28,876 nt of DNA from JAJRWS01 sp039831705 (lineage in GTDB: Bacteria; Planctomycetota; Planctomycetia; Pirellulales; Lacipirellulaceae), in assembly GCA_039831705.1 (NCBI GenBank), contig JBDOMT010000246.1:1-28876 (forward strand). The letters run 5' to 3'. A program made the position numbers and the translations under genes. This document shows, piece after piece, positions 8,249-15,702 of this stretch. Under the pieces are notes generated by a model. It saw only the letters and a list, made by a program, of their open reading frames with translations. It was not told the origin of the DNA and did not search any database. The number at the start of each line of letters is the position of its first letter. Positions within the stretch are counted from its first letter, which is position 1.

Positions 8249-8563
8249 AACTCACGGTATGCCCGATTTGATGCCGAGAAACGCGAAATCGAAATTGGCT
8301 GGACGTTTCTAACTCGACCATACTGGGGAAAAGGCCACAACAAGGAAGCGAAGCAGTTGATAATGGGGCACGCATTCGCATTTGTTGACAGTGTCTTTTT
8401 CGTCGCTGCGTCAACTAACTTGCGGTCTCGCAAAGCCATTGAGAAGATGGGAACCAGATTTGAATGCGAACTTGATTGGCCTCCTGGTGCTGATGTCCAA
8501 GATGAATTGGTCATGTATAGAGTGAGCAAGGGCGACTGGCCCACTGCTCGACGAGCTTCTTAG
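8249..8563 (+). pseudogene. Decayed GNAT-family N-acetyltransferase
   Basis: The frame is open after TGA 8246-8248 and reads RYARFDAEKREIEIGWTFL, then PYWGKGHNKEAKQLI, then NLRSRKAIEKMGTRFE. These are the beta-strand, acetyl-CoA loop (here GKGHNKEA in place of the usual GxGxA) and the N-xxS-xxAIEKxG motif of RimJ/RimL-like acetyltransferases. There is no start codon before the conserved core; the first ATG (8357) falls inside the domain. Upstream, pieces in other frames (DDLDHV in one frame, MYANARDAFETHG in another) look like the missing N-terminus broken by frameshifts at about 8215-8250. The stretch 8109-8210 holds nothing else I recognise. Confidence 0.65.
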
Positions 8564-8927
8564 TCATCATTCCCTGGGACAGCGATTGGCCGCGTATCTG
8601 CCTAGTGAAACTTCGAGGAGACTTAGTACCTATCCCAAATCCCCTCCCCCGCTTTCGGGTGAGGGTGAACTCTATGCTCAAACAACTGAGTCTGGGGAAA
8701 GACAACTGGCAAACCCGAGGGAATTGGGGCATGGCCTGGTTGAGTCTATGGTGATAACAGAGCTCAACTTGTTCCTGTAGAGGCTCGCAAGAAGAAAACG
8801 CCCGTTTACTTGACACCCAGGGAAGGGCCGTATAGCCTGAATTTATAGGCAAACAGGGGCAGAGTACCATTTGTGCTGTGCGTAAGGCTCACACGTTATC
8901 AGCACTCCGGATACCAGACTGTTAAGA
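8564..8927. other. Noncoding gap with a GC-rich hairpin
   Basis: A 364-base gap after the GNAT remnant. At 8642-8665 the sequence folds into a 10-base-pair stem with one mismatch and a 4-base loop (arms CCTCCCCCG at 8643-8651 and CGGGTGAGG at 8656-8664, plus an outer C-G pair). From memory, CCCTCCCCCGC...GGGGAGGG-type hairpins are common dispersed repeats in planctomycete intergenic DNA. No T-run follows, so it is not an obvious terminator. Nothing else is recognisable. Confidence 0.5.
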
Positions 8928-10502
8928 ATGATTAAAACGTGCGACTTTCCTTATGGCCTGATTCTATTATTCACCATTTTACAGCCTGTTACGGTATGTT
9001 CGGCCCGTTCCTATGTCGATATGGGCGTTAAAGACGATTTTGCGACCTACCAGCCGACAGTACCATTTGAGGTGCTGACCAACGATGCCGCAGAGATTTC
9101 TTTGGGACCGGGTGTCGATATCGAAGGACTGGGTATTTTCGGCAACGAGCTGCTGCTCGACACGGGCGCTTCGAGCATCATTGCGATGAACAGTGCGGAA
9201 TCGACCCTGCGACAAAACGGCTTTGTGACCGAAGGCCAGATCTTCGAGCAGGGAGTGGCCGGATTCAGCATCGTAGATGTTTCAGCTCCGTATAAAATAA
9301 AAATTGCCGGCACCGATGGCGAGGAGCGTATGCTTGCTGACACCCGCATCATGTCGGCGCAATTTCCCGATCTCGTGGGGATCAATGGCCTGGTCGGGAT
9401 GCCAGGGATGGTGGGCCGTGCGGTGAGCATGGAGATACAACCTTCTTCGGGTGGCGGCGATATCTTCGATCTGCTTCCTACCGTGGATCTTTATTTTGCC
9501 GATGCAGTACCACCAGATCAGGGGCACCGTTATACGATACCATTCACAGCCAAATCGTTTAATTTGACCAGTGAGGATACCGTCCACGGCGACGATCCAC
9601 TCCCTACGCAATCGCCACTGCCGATGTTATCTCCCATCGTCGGTTTCAACGGCCGACACGCTTCGGGCAATTTCATCCTCGACACGGGAGCTGCGATCAG
9701 CTTTATTTCTCCAAGAATTGCCACCAGCTTAGGGCTCGATTCCAATGGAGATGGCCAATTCAATGACGATGACGATCAGTCATTTGGCACCTTACCTATT
9801 GGTGGCATTGGTGGCACGGTAGAGGCGCCCGTATTCTTCGTCGATACATTTCATCTGGCCACCAACGAGGGCGTCGATCTGGCTTGGAACTCGAACCTGG
9901 TACTGGTTTTGGATATCCATCCGGAAATTGATGGAGTGCTGGGATCCGATGTCCTGACGAGTGGCTGGGTCGATTTATTTAGCACTTCCCCAGATACGGG
10001 CCCTATCAAGCAAGTACTTTTTGATTTCACCCAATTCCAAGTTGAAGGGGATCATGGCTCGCTATTGTTGGAGTTGGATCCGACCTACGATTTGGTCCAA
10101 CAGGTGGGACAAGCTGGCGACTTCGACAGTGACGGCGATACCGACGGAGACGATCTCAATTTATGGGGAGCCGGTTTTGGGATTGCGTTAGGGGCGCGTC
10201 TGGTCGACGGCGATGACAATGCCAACGGAGCTGTGAACGGGGCTGATTTTTTAAATTGGCAGAATAATTTTTCGACCTCGCAAGTCGGCGATTTTGATGC
10301 CGACGGGGATGTCGATCAAGACGATCTTTCGCAGTGGCAAGCCAACTTTTCTGCCGACAATCTCACGGGAAGCGATTTTCTCACCTGGCAAATAAACCTG
10401 GGATCGGGCGGTTCCCAACTGCTCAGCGTGCCAGAACCAAACGGTCTGTTGCTGTCCCTACTGGCCTTGGCGATCTTGGCGTCTTTGCGAGAGCCTTCTT
10501 AA
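8928..10502 (+). CDS. Secreted aspartic-protease-like protein with dockerin repeats and PEP-CTERM
   Basis: A 524-residue exported protein. Order: signal peptide (about 1-27, hydrophobic GLILLFTILQPVTV); two aspartic-protease-type motifs, LLLDTGASS with Asp78 and FILDTGAAISFIS with Asp252, 174 residues apart as in a two-lobed single-chain protease; then about 398-490 three Ca-binding dockerin-like repeats (DFDSDGDTDGDDLNLW, DGDDNANGAVNGADFLNW, DFDADGDVDQDDLSQW); and a C-terminal PEP-CTERM signal (501-524: VPEP, then the hydrophobic LLLSLLALAILASL, then a short tail with one Arg). It should be exported and processed by an exosortase encoded elsewhere. Whether it is an active peptidase is inferred from the two DTG motifs only. 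Neighbours give no further clue. Confidence 0.82.
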   Translation: MIKTCDFPYGLILLFTILQPVTVCSARSYVDMGVKDDFATYQPTVPFEVLTNDAAEISLGPGVDIEGLGIFGNELLLDTGASSIIAMNSAESTLRQNGFVTEGQIFEQGVAGFSIVDVSAPYKIKIAGTDGEERMLADTRIMSAQFPDLVGINGLVGMPGMVGRAVSMEIQPSSGGGDIFDLLPTVDLYFADAVPPDQGHRYTIPFTAKSFNLTSEDTVHGDDPLPTQSPLPMLSPIVGFNGRHASGNFILDTGAAISFISPRIATSLGLDSNGDGQFNDDDDQSFGTLPIGGIGGTVEAPVFFVDTFHLATNEGVDLAWNSNLVLVLDIHPEIDGVLGSDVLTSGWVDLFSTSPDTGPIKQVLFDFTQFQVEGDHGSLLLELDPTYDLVQQVGQAGDFDSDGDTDGDDLNLWGAGFGIALGARLVDGDDNANGAVNGADFLNWQNNFSTSQVGDFDADGDVDQDDLSQWQANFSADNLTGSDFLTWQINLGSGGSQLLSVPEPNGLLLSLLALAILASLREPS

Positions 10503-10511
10503 GCACTTACT

Positions 10512-11540
10512 TCAGTCCGCAGGCTTTAGCTCTGCCGCAACCTGCTTGTGCAATTCGAATACGGCCTGCTTCACGTCGGCATAAGGGGCCAAACTGCGAA
10601 GCTGGTCCAGTAACGGCTTCCCTATCGAATCTGACAACTGGGAACTGCCGACCAATTCGGCCAGCCGATCTACCCAGGCCTGAAATTGTTCCTTGCTCAA
10701 CAGGCCCTTGTCCTTTGCCATATTGTGGGGCGAGTAAATCAGCAACAGCAGGTTCGATCGGATGGCAAGCTCCAACAGGGACGCGTGACGTACGCCATGT
10801 TGCCGATCCAACACCTCAGCCATCCGGGAGCCTTGGTCGTCTAACAGGTAGGTGACGATCGTGGCCACAGGATCGCTGTTGATTACCTTATAGGGAAGTG
10901 ACGTAAACTCGATATCGAACACGTGGGCTGCTGACTCGGCATGCTCGAGGAACAACTGGTACCGTTCGACCGGTTGGCCTTTGGCGTAGATGGCAGCCCC
11001 CATACTCCATTGACTTCCCAGTTTCCATGCAGTGTAGGCGGTACGGGTTGGCTCCAAATCATCACGATTGACTCCGGGGTTCTGAGGATCTGCAGTTGGG
11101 GTGTTGGGTGCCTGAGTATTTGGTGTAGGAGATTCCGTCTGCGAGAGAGGAGGGGACGGTACGGTGGTGGAATCGGCAACCTGGGTGATATCCGATGAAT
11201 CCTCATCGGAGAAGTGATCGCGTGGAAGATTTTGATCTAACCGTATCGCTTCAGAAACATGCTCAGTATCGACAACCAGTTCGGCTGCAGAGTTTTTTTC
11301 CTCCGGTTTTTGAATTGCTGGGGCTGCGATCGGGGTCTCAGATTTGGTGGGTTGCTGTCGTTGGGATGCTTGATCTGATGCCAGTTCTGTCTGACCGTTA
11401 TTTTCCGGTTGGTAGCGAATTTCCTCCCAACAACCCACGCTGCTACCACCAATGGCTATTGCCAGTGCCCAACCCCAATACTGTAAACTCCAGCATCTTA
11501 TGCCCGGGCACCGTGGCAACCGTTTGTTGAAAAAAATCAT
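10512..11540 (-). CDS. Predicted lipoprotein of unknown function
   Basis: I do not recognise this family. The ATG at 11538-11540 gives 342 residues beginning MIFFNKRLPRCPG, then a hydrophobic segment (WALAIAIGG) and a lipobox-like SSVGC with Cys37, so it is probably an anchored lipoprotein. A longer frame starting at 11660 adds 40 residues with no coding character. Residues about 40-165 are a low-complexity linker rich in Ser, Thr, Pro, Glu and Gln. The C-terminal half (from about KLGSQWSMGAAIYAKG) is a compact alpha/beta-looking domain ending in amphipathic helices. It is convergent with the preceding protease-like gene (9 bases apart). Confidence 0.72.
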   Translation of the reverse strand: MIFFNKRLPRCPGIRCWSLQYWGWALAIAIGGSSVGCWEEIRYQPENNGQTELASDQASQRQQPTKSETPIAAPAIQKPEEKNSAAELVVDTEHVSEAIRLDQNLPRDHFSDEDSSDITQVADSTTVPSPPLSQTESPTPNTQAPNTPTADPQNPGVNRDDLEPTRTAYTAWKLGSQWSMGAAIYAKGQPVERYQLFLEHAESAAHVFDIEFTSLPYKVINSDPVATIVTYLLDDQGSRMAEVLDRQHGVRHASLLELAIRSNLLLLIYSPHNMAKDKGLLSKEQFQAWVDRLAELVGSSQLSDSIGKPLLDQLRSLAPYADVKQAVFELHKQVAAELKPAD

Positions 11541-11951
11541 GGTTCTATGGTTCTTCACCAATTGGTGGTTGTTCAAGCTAGAAAATAGCAGGTAATTTCC
11601 CCACAGGCACGGAGAACACAGAGGATTATCCGGAGATGGGATTCTTCGGAGAAGCACCACAGAATTATAGCGAACGATTCAGGTAATATGAATCTTAATG
11701 TTGGTCTGGCTAAAGGAGATGTCAATTCGTAGCTTGTCATCATGTGACTAGTGCTTTGTCAAATTTATCTTTTTGGGTCAGCGCACGAATAAACCTTTGC
11801 CCTACTAGTACTTATTACTGCAGCAACCCAAAAAGTAAGGCTTGACCAGACATTCGTTAAAAGAGTTCCGAATTTAATACCTGGGGGGTGCCAGATTCCA
11901 AAAATTCCATCATCTCTCAGCACGCTGGGTTGGGGCACGCTGGGCTTAGGC
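11541..11951. other. Noncoding gap holding repeat relics
   Basis: A 411-base divergent gap that must carry the promoters of the minus-strand lipoprotein and Lnt. It contains a repeat-like CCACAGGCACGGAGAACACA stretch (11601-11620) and the 89-base imperfect palindrome described separately at 11758-11846. The Lnt reading frame is open upstream of 11952 and encodes hydrophobic residues, so the true Lnt start may lie inside this gap. Confidence 0.5.
11758..11846. repeat. Imperfect 89-base palindrome (MITE-like or structured RNA)
   Basis: The left arm (11758-11792) and right arm (11812-11846) match when one is reverse-complemented: 24 of 35 positions agree, including GTCAA at the outer end, a perfect CTTTTTGGGT/ACCCAAAAAG block (11769-11778 and 11826-11835) and ATAA at the inner end. 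The loop is about 19 bases. The frames inside are not coding. Conserved outer ends with diverged middles would suit a small nonautonomous mobile element, but no target-site duplication is evident. Confidence 0.5.
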
Positions 11952-13628
11952 ATGTTGGGCAGTGGGCTGATGTGGTTGCCGCAGCCGCCCTTGAGCTGGT
12001 GGCCCCTGGCCTGGTTGGCGCCCATTCCCTGGTTGCTGCTGGTGCAAAATCGCAAGCTGACAGGTCAATGGCCCTATGGACGCATCGGCTTGGCTGGCTG
12101 GTTGTTCTGGATGCTGGCCATCCATTGGATCCGATTGCCCCACCCAATGAACTACCTGGCATGGCCCGTGTTGGCAGCTGTCATGGGAGCCTATCTGCCG
12201 TTGTTTGTTGCCTTGGCACGTGTCGGTGTGCACCAGTTGGGGTGGCCCTTGTGGCTGATCGCCCCGATTACTTGGACGGGAGTCGAGTGGTTACGTGCCC
12301 ACTTATTGAGTGGATTCTACATGGGAAGTCTGGCCCATACACAGATTGTCTGGTTGCCAATCATTCAAGTCGCTGACCTGTTGGGGGAATACGGTGTAAC
12401 ATTCCTGATCGTACTGGTTGCCGCTTGTCTGACTCAGGCTTGTCCCGCCTGGGGAAGATCCAATGAGCCACCTGCGGCCAGGCAGCGGTTGCTTGTCCTA
12501 CTGCCAGCCGGAATCGCGGCAAGCTTGGCCTTGGTCTATGGCCACCTGCGACTGGACCAATTGAGTCAGACAACCGTCTCCGCCAAAACACATGTGGCCC
12601 TGATTCAAGGAAATACACCCGCTGACTGGAAGGGCGATATCCAACGACAAAAGCGAATCATGAGCCAATACGTGCAGTTGTCGCATGAGGCTCTAGCTCA
12701 AACTGAGAGTGAAGCGGAAATAGGGCTGTCAAATTCCAATGGGACAACTGGGCACCATCTTTCGGCACGGCCGGTTGACCTGATCGTGTGGCCGGAGACC
12801 ATGTTTCGCCAACCGCTCCTATCCACGACCCCCGATTTTACTCCACCCCCAGGACAGATCCACAATAGCCAGTTGTCCTCAGGACCCAGTGCATTGGCCA
12901 CCTTGGTCCAGCAGCTCGACACGCCCATATTGGTCGGTATCGACCGTCATGTTGCCTTGGATGGTAAAACGCGTGCCGAAAAGGCGAAAGCAGAAACGGG
13001 TGATCCGGGCATCAAATTTGAGTCATACAATTCGGCGGTCATGGTCCAACGCCAGGGAAAAATCGTTGGTACGTACGACAAGATGCATCGGGTGATGTTT
13101 GGCGAATATATCCCACTGGCTGATTGGTTTCCAGTCCTCTATCAGTTGACGCCACTGACCGGTGGCATCCAATCTGGGCGACAACCGGCCGGCTTGGAGC
13201 TAGAAGGAGTCACCTACGCACCCAACATTTGTTACGAAACCGTATTACCTCATGTGATCCGCCAGCAGGTCGTTAGACTGTCTCAATTAAAGAAGAAGCC
13301 GGATGTCATGGTAAACCTGACCAACGATGCATGGTTTTGGGGATCCAGCGAACTCGACATGCACCTGGCCTGCGGAATCTTACGATCGGTGGAGATGCGC
13401 ATTCCGCTGGTCATCGCTGCCAACGGCGGTCTGTCGGCCCACATCGATTCCCGAGGGGAAGTGCGTCAGGTGAGTCGCCGCATGGAGGCCGAGACACTCA
13501 TGGCCGACGTAGATATTCAAGATCACTGGAGCCTTTACTTGGCAACAGGCGACTGGTTTGCCATAGGATGTGTGCTATGCTGCACTGTTTTGGCAATCGT
13601 GGCAAAATGGGGGACGGGTGACAGGTGA
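11952..13628 (+). CDS. lnt: Apolipoprotein N-acyltransferase
   Basis: Adds the third acyl chain to the N-terminal Cys of lipoproteins at the periplasmic face of the inner membrane. The 558-residue protein has several N-terminal membrane helices (LSWWPLAWLAPIPWLLL is the classic Lnt opening) and a C-terminal nitrilase-like domain. The catalytic triad is present: Glu282 in VWPETMF, Lys377 in YDKMHRVMFGEYIP and Cys427 in NICYET. The family usually has a further hydrophobic segment before PPLSWWPLAW. The frame is open upstream and hydrophobic (LGWGTLGLG), so an unusual start such as CTG 11925 is possible; ATG 11952 is the first ATG in frame. It fits the predicted lipoproteins at 3724-4158 and 10512-11540. 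Confidence 0.93.
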   Translation: MLGSGLMWLPQPPLSWWPLAWLAPIPWLLLVQNRKLTGQWPYGRIGLAGWLFWMLAIHWIRLPHPMNYLAWPVLAAVMGAYLPLFVALARVGVHQLGWPLWLIAPITWTGVEWLRAHLLSGFYMGSLAHTQIVWLPIIQVADLLGEYGVTFLIVLVAACLTQACPAWGRSNEPPAARQRLLVLLPAGIAASLALVYGHLRLDQLSQTTVSAKTHVALIQGNTPADWKGDIQRQKRIMSQYVQLSHEALAQTESEAEIGLSNSNGTTGHHLSARPVDLIVWPETMFRQPLLSTTPDFTPPPGQIHNSQLSSGPSALATLVQQLDTPILVGIDRHVALDGKTRAEKAKAETGDPGIKFESYNSAVMVQRQGKIVGTYDKMHRVMFGEYIPLADWFPVLYQLTPLTGGIQSGRQPAGLELEGVTYAPNICYETVLPHVIRQQVVRLSQLKKKPDVMVNLTNDAWFWGSSELDMHLACGILRSVEMRIPLVIAANGGLSAHIDSRGEVRQVSRRMEAETLMADVDIQDHWSLYLATGDWFAIGCVLCCTVLAIVAKWGTGDR

Positions 13629-13699
13629 CAGGTATCGGACAACAGTCTCGATACTTTCCCAATCCATACCTCAACTCGATACCCGTTACCTGATACCTG
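13617..13699. repeat. Short direct and inverted repeats after lnt
   Basis: GGTGACAGGTGACAGG at 13618-13633 is a tandem of GGTGACA across the lnt stop codon. CAGGTATC (about 13628-13635) is repeated in inverted form as GATACCTG (about 13692-13699), with a further GATACC and TTACC between. The pattern occupies almost the whole gap between lnt and the ABC-F gene. It could fold in the transcript, but there is no T-run and no clear terminator. Confidence 0.45.
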
Positions 13700-13717
13700 C
13701 ATCCCCGACACTCTTTT

Positions 13718-15496
13718 ATGTCTGTTGTTTTACAATTACAAAATGCCCACAAACGCTACGGCGACCAGGAACTACTCGATGGGGCCAGTTGTGCGTTTTC
13801 CGACGATCAAAAAATAGGCCTGATTGGTCGCAACGGGGCTGGCAAAAGCACTCTTTGCCGGGTGCTGTTGGGGGATGAAGAACTGGACGCTGGCGAAGTG
13901 GTCCGTAGTCGCAAGCTGCGCCTCGGATATTTGCGTCAGCACGATCCGTTTCATGACGGTGAAACAGTAATGGAGTTCTTGCAACGCGACAGCGGCCAAC
14001 CCGACTGGCGCTGTGGTGAGATTGCCTGGCAATTCCAACTGCCCGATGCAATGCTGCACGTGCCAGTACACGACTTGTCGGGAGGATGGCAAACTCGGGT
14101 AAAACTGGCGGCCCTGTTGTTACATGATCCCAACCTGTTGATCCTCGACGAACCGACTAACTTTCTGGATTTGCGAACCCAACTACTGTTGGAAGATTTT
14201 TTGCAGAGTTTTCGTGGTGGATGCCTGATTGTGTCGCACGATCGGTCCTTTTTGAATCGGACATGCACACACACGTTGGAACTGAGCCGGGGACAGATGA
14301 CCCTGTTTCCAGGTGATGTCGATTCCTACCTGGAAAATCTGGTCGAAAGGCGTGAACATGACCGGCGAGTGAATAGTGCCACGTCGACCAAGCGTAAGCA
14401 ACTGGAAACATTTATCAACAAGAATCGGGCCAACGCCAATACGGCCAGTCAGGCTCGTAGCAAAGCAAAGCAATTGGAGCGACTGCAGTTAGTGGAGGTG
14501 GCGGGTGAAGAAGAAAACATCCACTTTCGCTTTCCCGATGTGGCTCCCCGCCAAGGTACGGCCTTACGGACCGAGGAGTTGGCAATTGGTTACCCCGATT
14601 TACGCGTGGCTGACGAAATTCAGCTGGAAATCGAGCATGGTTCGCGAGTAGGAATCGTCGGTGACAATGGACAGGGAAAAACGACCTTTTTGCGAACCAT
14701 CTGTGATTCCCTCGCACCTTTGGCAGGTGGGCTCAAATGGGGGTATGGCTGCCAAGTTGGTATTTATGCACAACACGTTTACACTTCTTTGCCGGAACAG
14801 CAGACGGTCGAGGAGTATTTGGAATATCAGGCGGTGCCTGGTACTACCACTCAACAAATCAAAACCGTGGCTGGGAGCTTCTTGTTCAGTGGCGACCTGG
14901 TTGAAAAACGGATTCGAGTTCTGAGTGGCGGTGAACGGGCCCGACTGGTATTGGCCGGACTATTACTCGAACAGCACAATGTGCTCATTTTAGATGAACC
15001 AGGCAACCATCTCGATGTGGAAACGGTCGAATCGCTGGCTTCCGCTTTGGAGCGTTACCGTGGTACGGTCGTCTTTACCAGCCATGACCGGCATTTCATG
15101 CACCGGGTCGCCACCGCCGTGATTGAAGTATCGGGAGGCCGGGTTGCCAGTTATCCGGCTAGCTACGATGACTATGTTTATCGGGTGCAAAAAGAATTGC
15201 AGCAAGGACTTCGCGCCGAGCATGCAACCTATGCGGCCCACGACACACAGGCTGGCACTGCTGCACGTCCGATGGGAGGACGAGAACAACGGGAGATGCA
15301 AAAGAAGCTACGTGCGGTTGAGCGTAAAATCGCCAAATTGGATGAGCAGAGAGGTGCCTTGAACGAGCAAATGCTCACCTTGACCACCACCAAAGAAGTC
15401 ACCCAATTGCAGCAAGAAGTTAGTCAACTCTCCACGGAAATAGGCCAACTGGAAGAGGAGTGGGTGGAACTCTCCAGTGTGTTGGAAGAGGGTTAG
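13718..15496 (+). CDS. ABC-F family ATPase (Uup/EttA-like, ribosome-associated)
   Basis: A soluble 592-residue protein with two ATP-binding domains and no membrane segments. Domain 1: Walker A GRNGAGKST (37-45), signature LSGGW (120-124), Walker B LLILDEPTNFLD. The linker (about 205-255, REHDRRVNSATSTKRKQLE onward) is the charged helical P-site tRNA interaction region of ABC-F proteins. Domain 2: Walker A GDNGQGKTT (315-323), signature LSGGERAR (402-409), Walker B VLILDEPGNHLD. The last 70 residues form a coiled coil, as in Uup. ABC-F proteins bind the ribosomal E site and relieve stalls or antibiotic block; which subtype this is cannot be said. Oddity: the almost invariant Thr of DEPTNHLD in domain 2 is Gly429. 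Confidence 0.92.
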   Translation: MSVVLQLQNAHKRYGDQELLDGASCAFSDDQKIGLIGRNGAGKSTLCRVLLGDEELDAGEVVRSRKLRLGYLRQHDPFHDGETVMEFLQRDSGQPDWRCGEIAWQFQLPDAMLHVPVHDLSGGWQTRVKLAALLLHDPNLLILDEPTNFLDLRTQLLLEDFLQSFRGGCLIVSHDRSFLNRTCTHTLELSRGQMTLFPGDVDSYLENLVERREHDRRVNSATSTKRKQLETFINKNRANANTASQARSKAKQLERLQLVEVAGEEENIHFRFPDVAPRQGTALRTEELAIGYPDLRVADEIQLEIEHGSRVGIVGDNGQGKTTFLRTICDSLAPLAGGLKWGYGCQVGIYAQHVYTSLPEQQTVEEYLEYQAVPGTTTQQIKTVAGSFLFSGDLVEKRIRVLSGGERARLVLAGLLLEQHNVLILDEPGNHLDVETVESLASALERYRGTVVFTSHDRHFMHRVATAVIEVSGGRVASYPASYDDYVYRVQKELQQGLRAEHATYAAHDTQAGTAARPMGGREQREMQKKLRAVERKIAKLDEQRGALNEQMLTLTTTKEVTQLQQEVSQLSTEIGQLEEEWVELSSVLEEG

Positions 15497-15506
15497 CCTC
15501 AATAGT

Positions 15507-15699
15507 GAATATCGAATATTGAACAAAGAACTCCGAATTACGAAGGAAAGAAACTCGCTGTGAACCTTTGAGCCTATCCCACAACTGGCTAACGTAGCAT
15601 AGGCTTCCAGTCTGTTGGCCAGTTGTGAGATTGCCTCTTAGTCGCTAGCTCCTTCTCACACTTCAGCTTTCGACATTCCTTGTTCGATATTCAATATTC
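15507..15699. repeat. Composite inverted-repeat element filling a convergent gap
   Basis: The outer arms 15507-15530 and 15676-15699 are inverted copies matching at 21 of 24 positions (core GAATATTGAA and CGAACAAGGAA types). Between them, CACAACTGGC (15580-15589) pairs perfectly with GCCAGTTGTG (15618-15627), while AGCCTAT (15571-15577) pairs with ATAGGCT (15599-15605). The last two stems interleave, giving pseudoknot topology. From memory, GAATATCGAATATTGAACAAGGAAT-like stretches and AGGCTTCCAGCCTGT-like stretches recur in planctomycete intergenic DNA. The element sits between the stop codons of the ABC-F gene and the large surface protein. Confidence 0.7.
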
Positions 15700-15702
15700 G
15701 AG

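Noticed and set aside
8511..8870. Minus-strand frame of 119 codons across the gap after the GNAT remnant
   Set aside because: No family resemblance, no ribosome binding site, and it runs through the GC-rich hairpin and into the acetyltransferase remnant.
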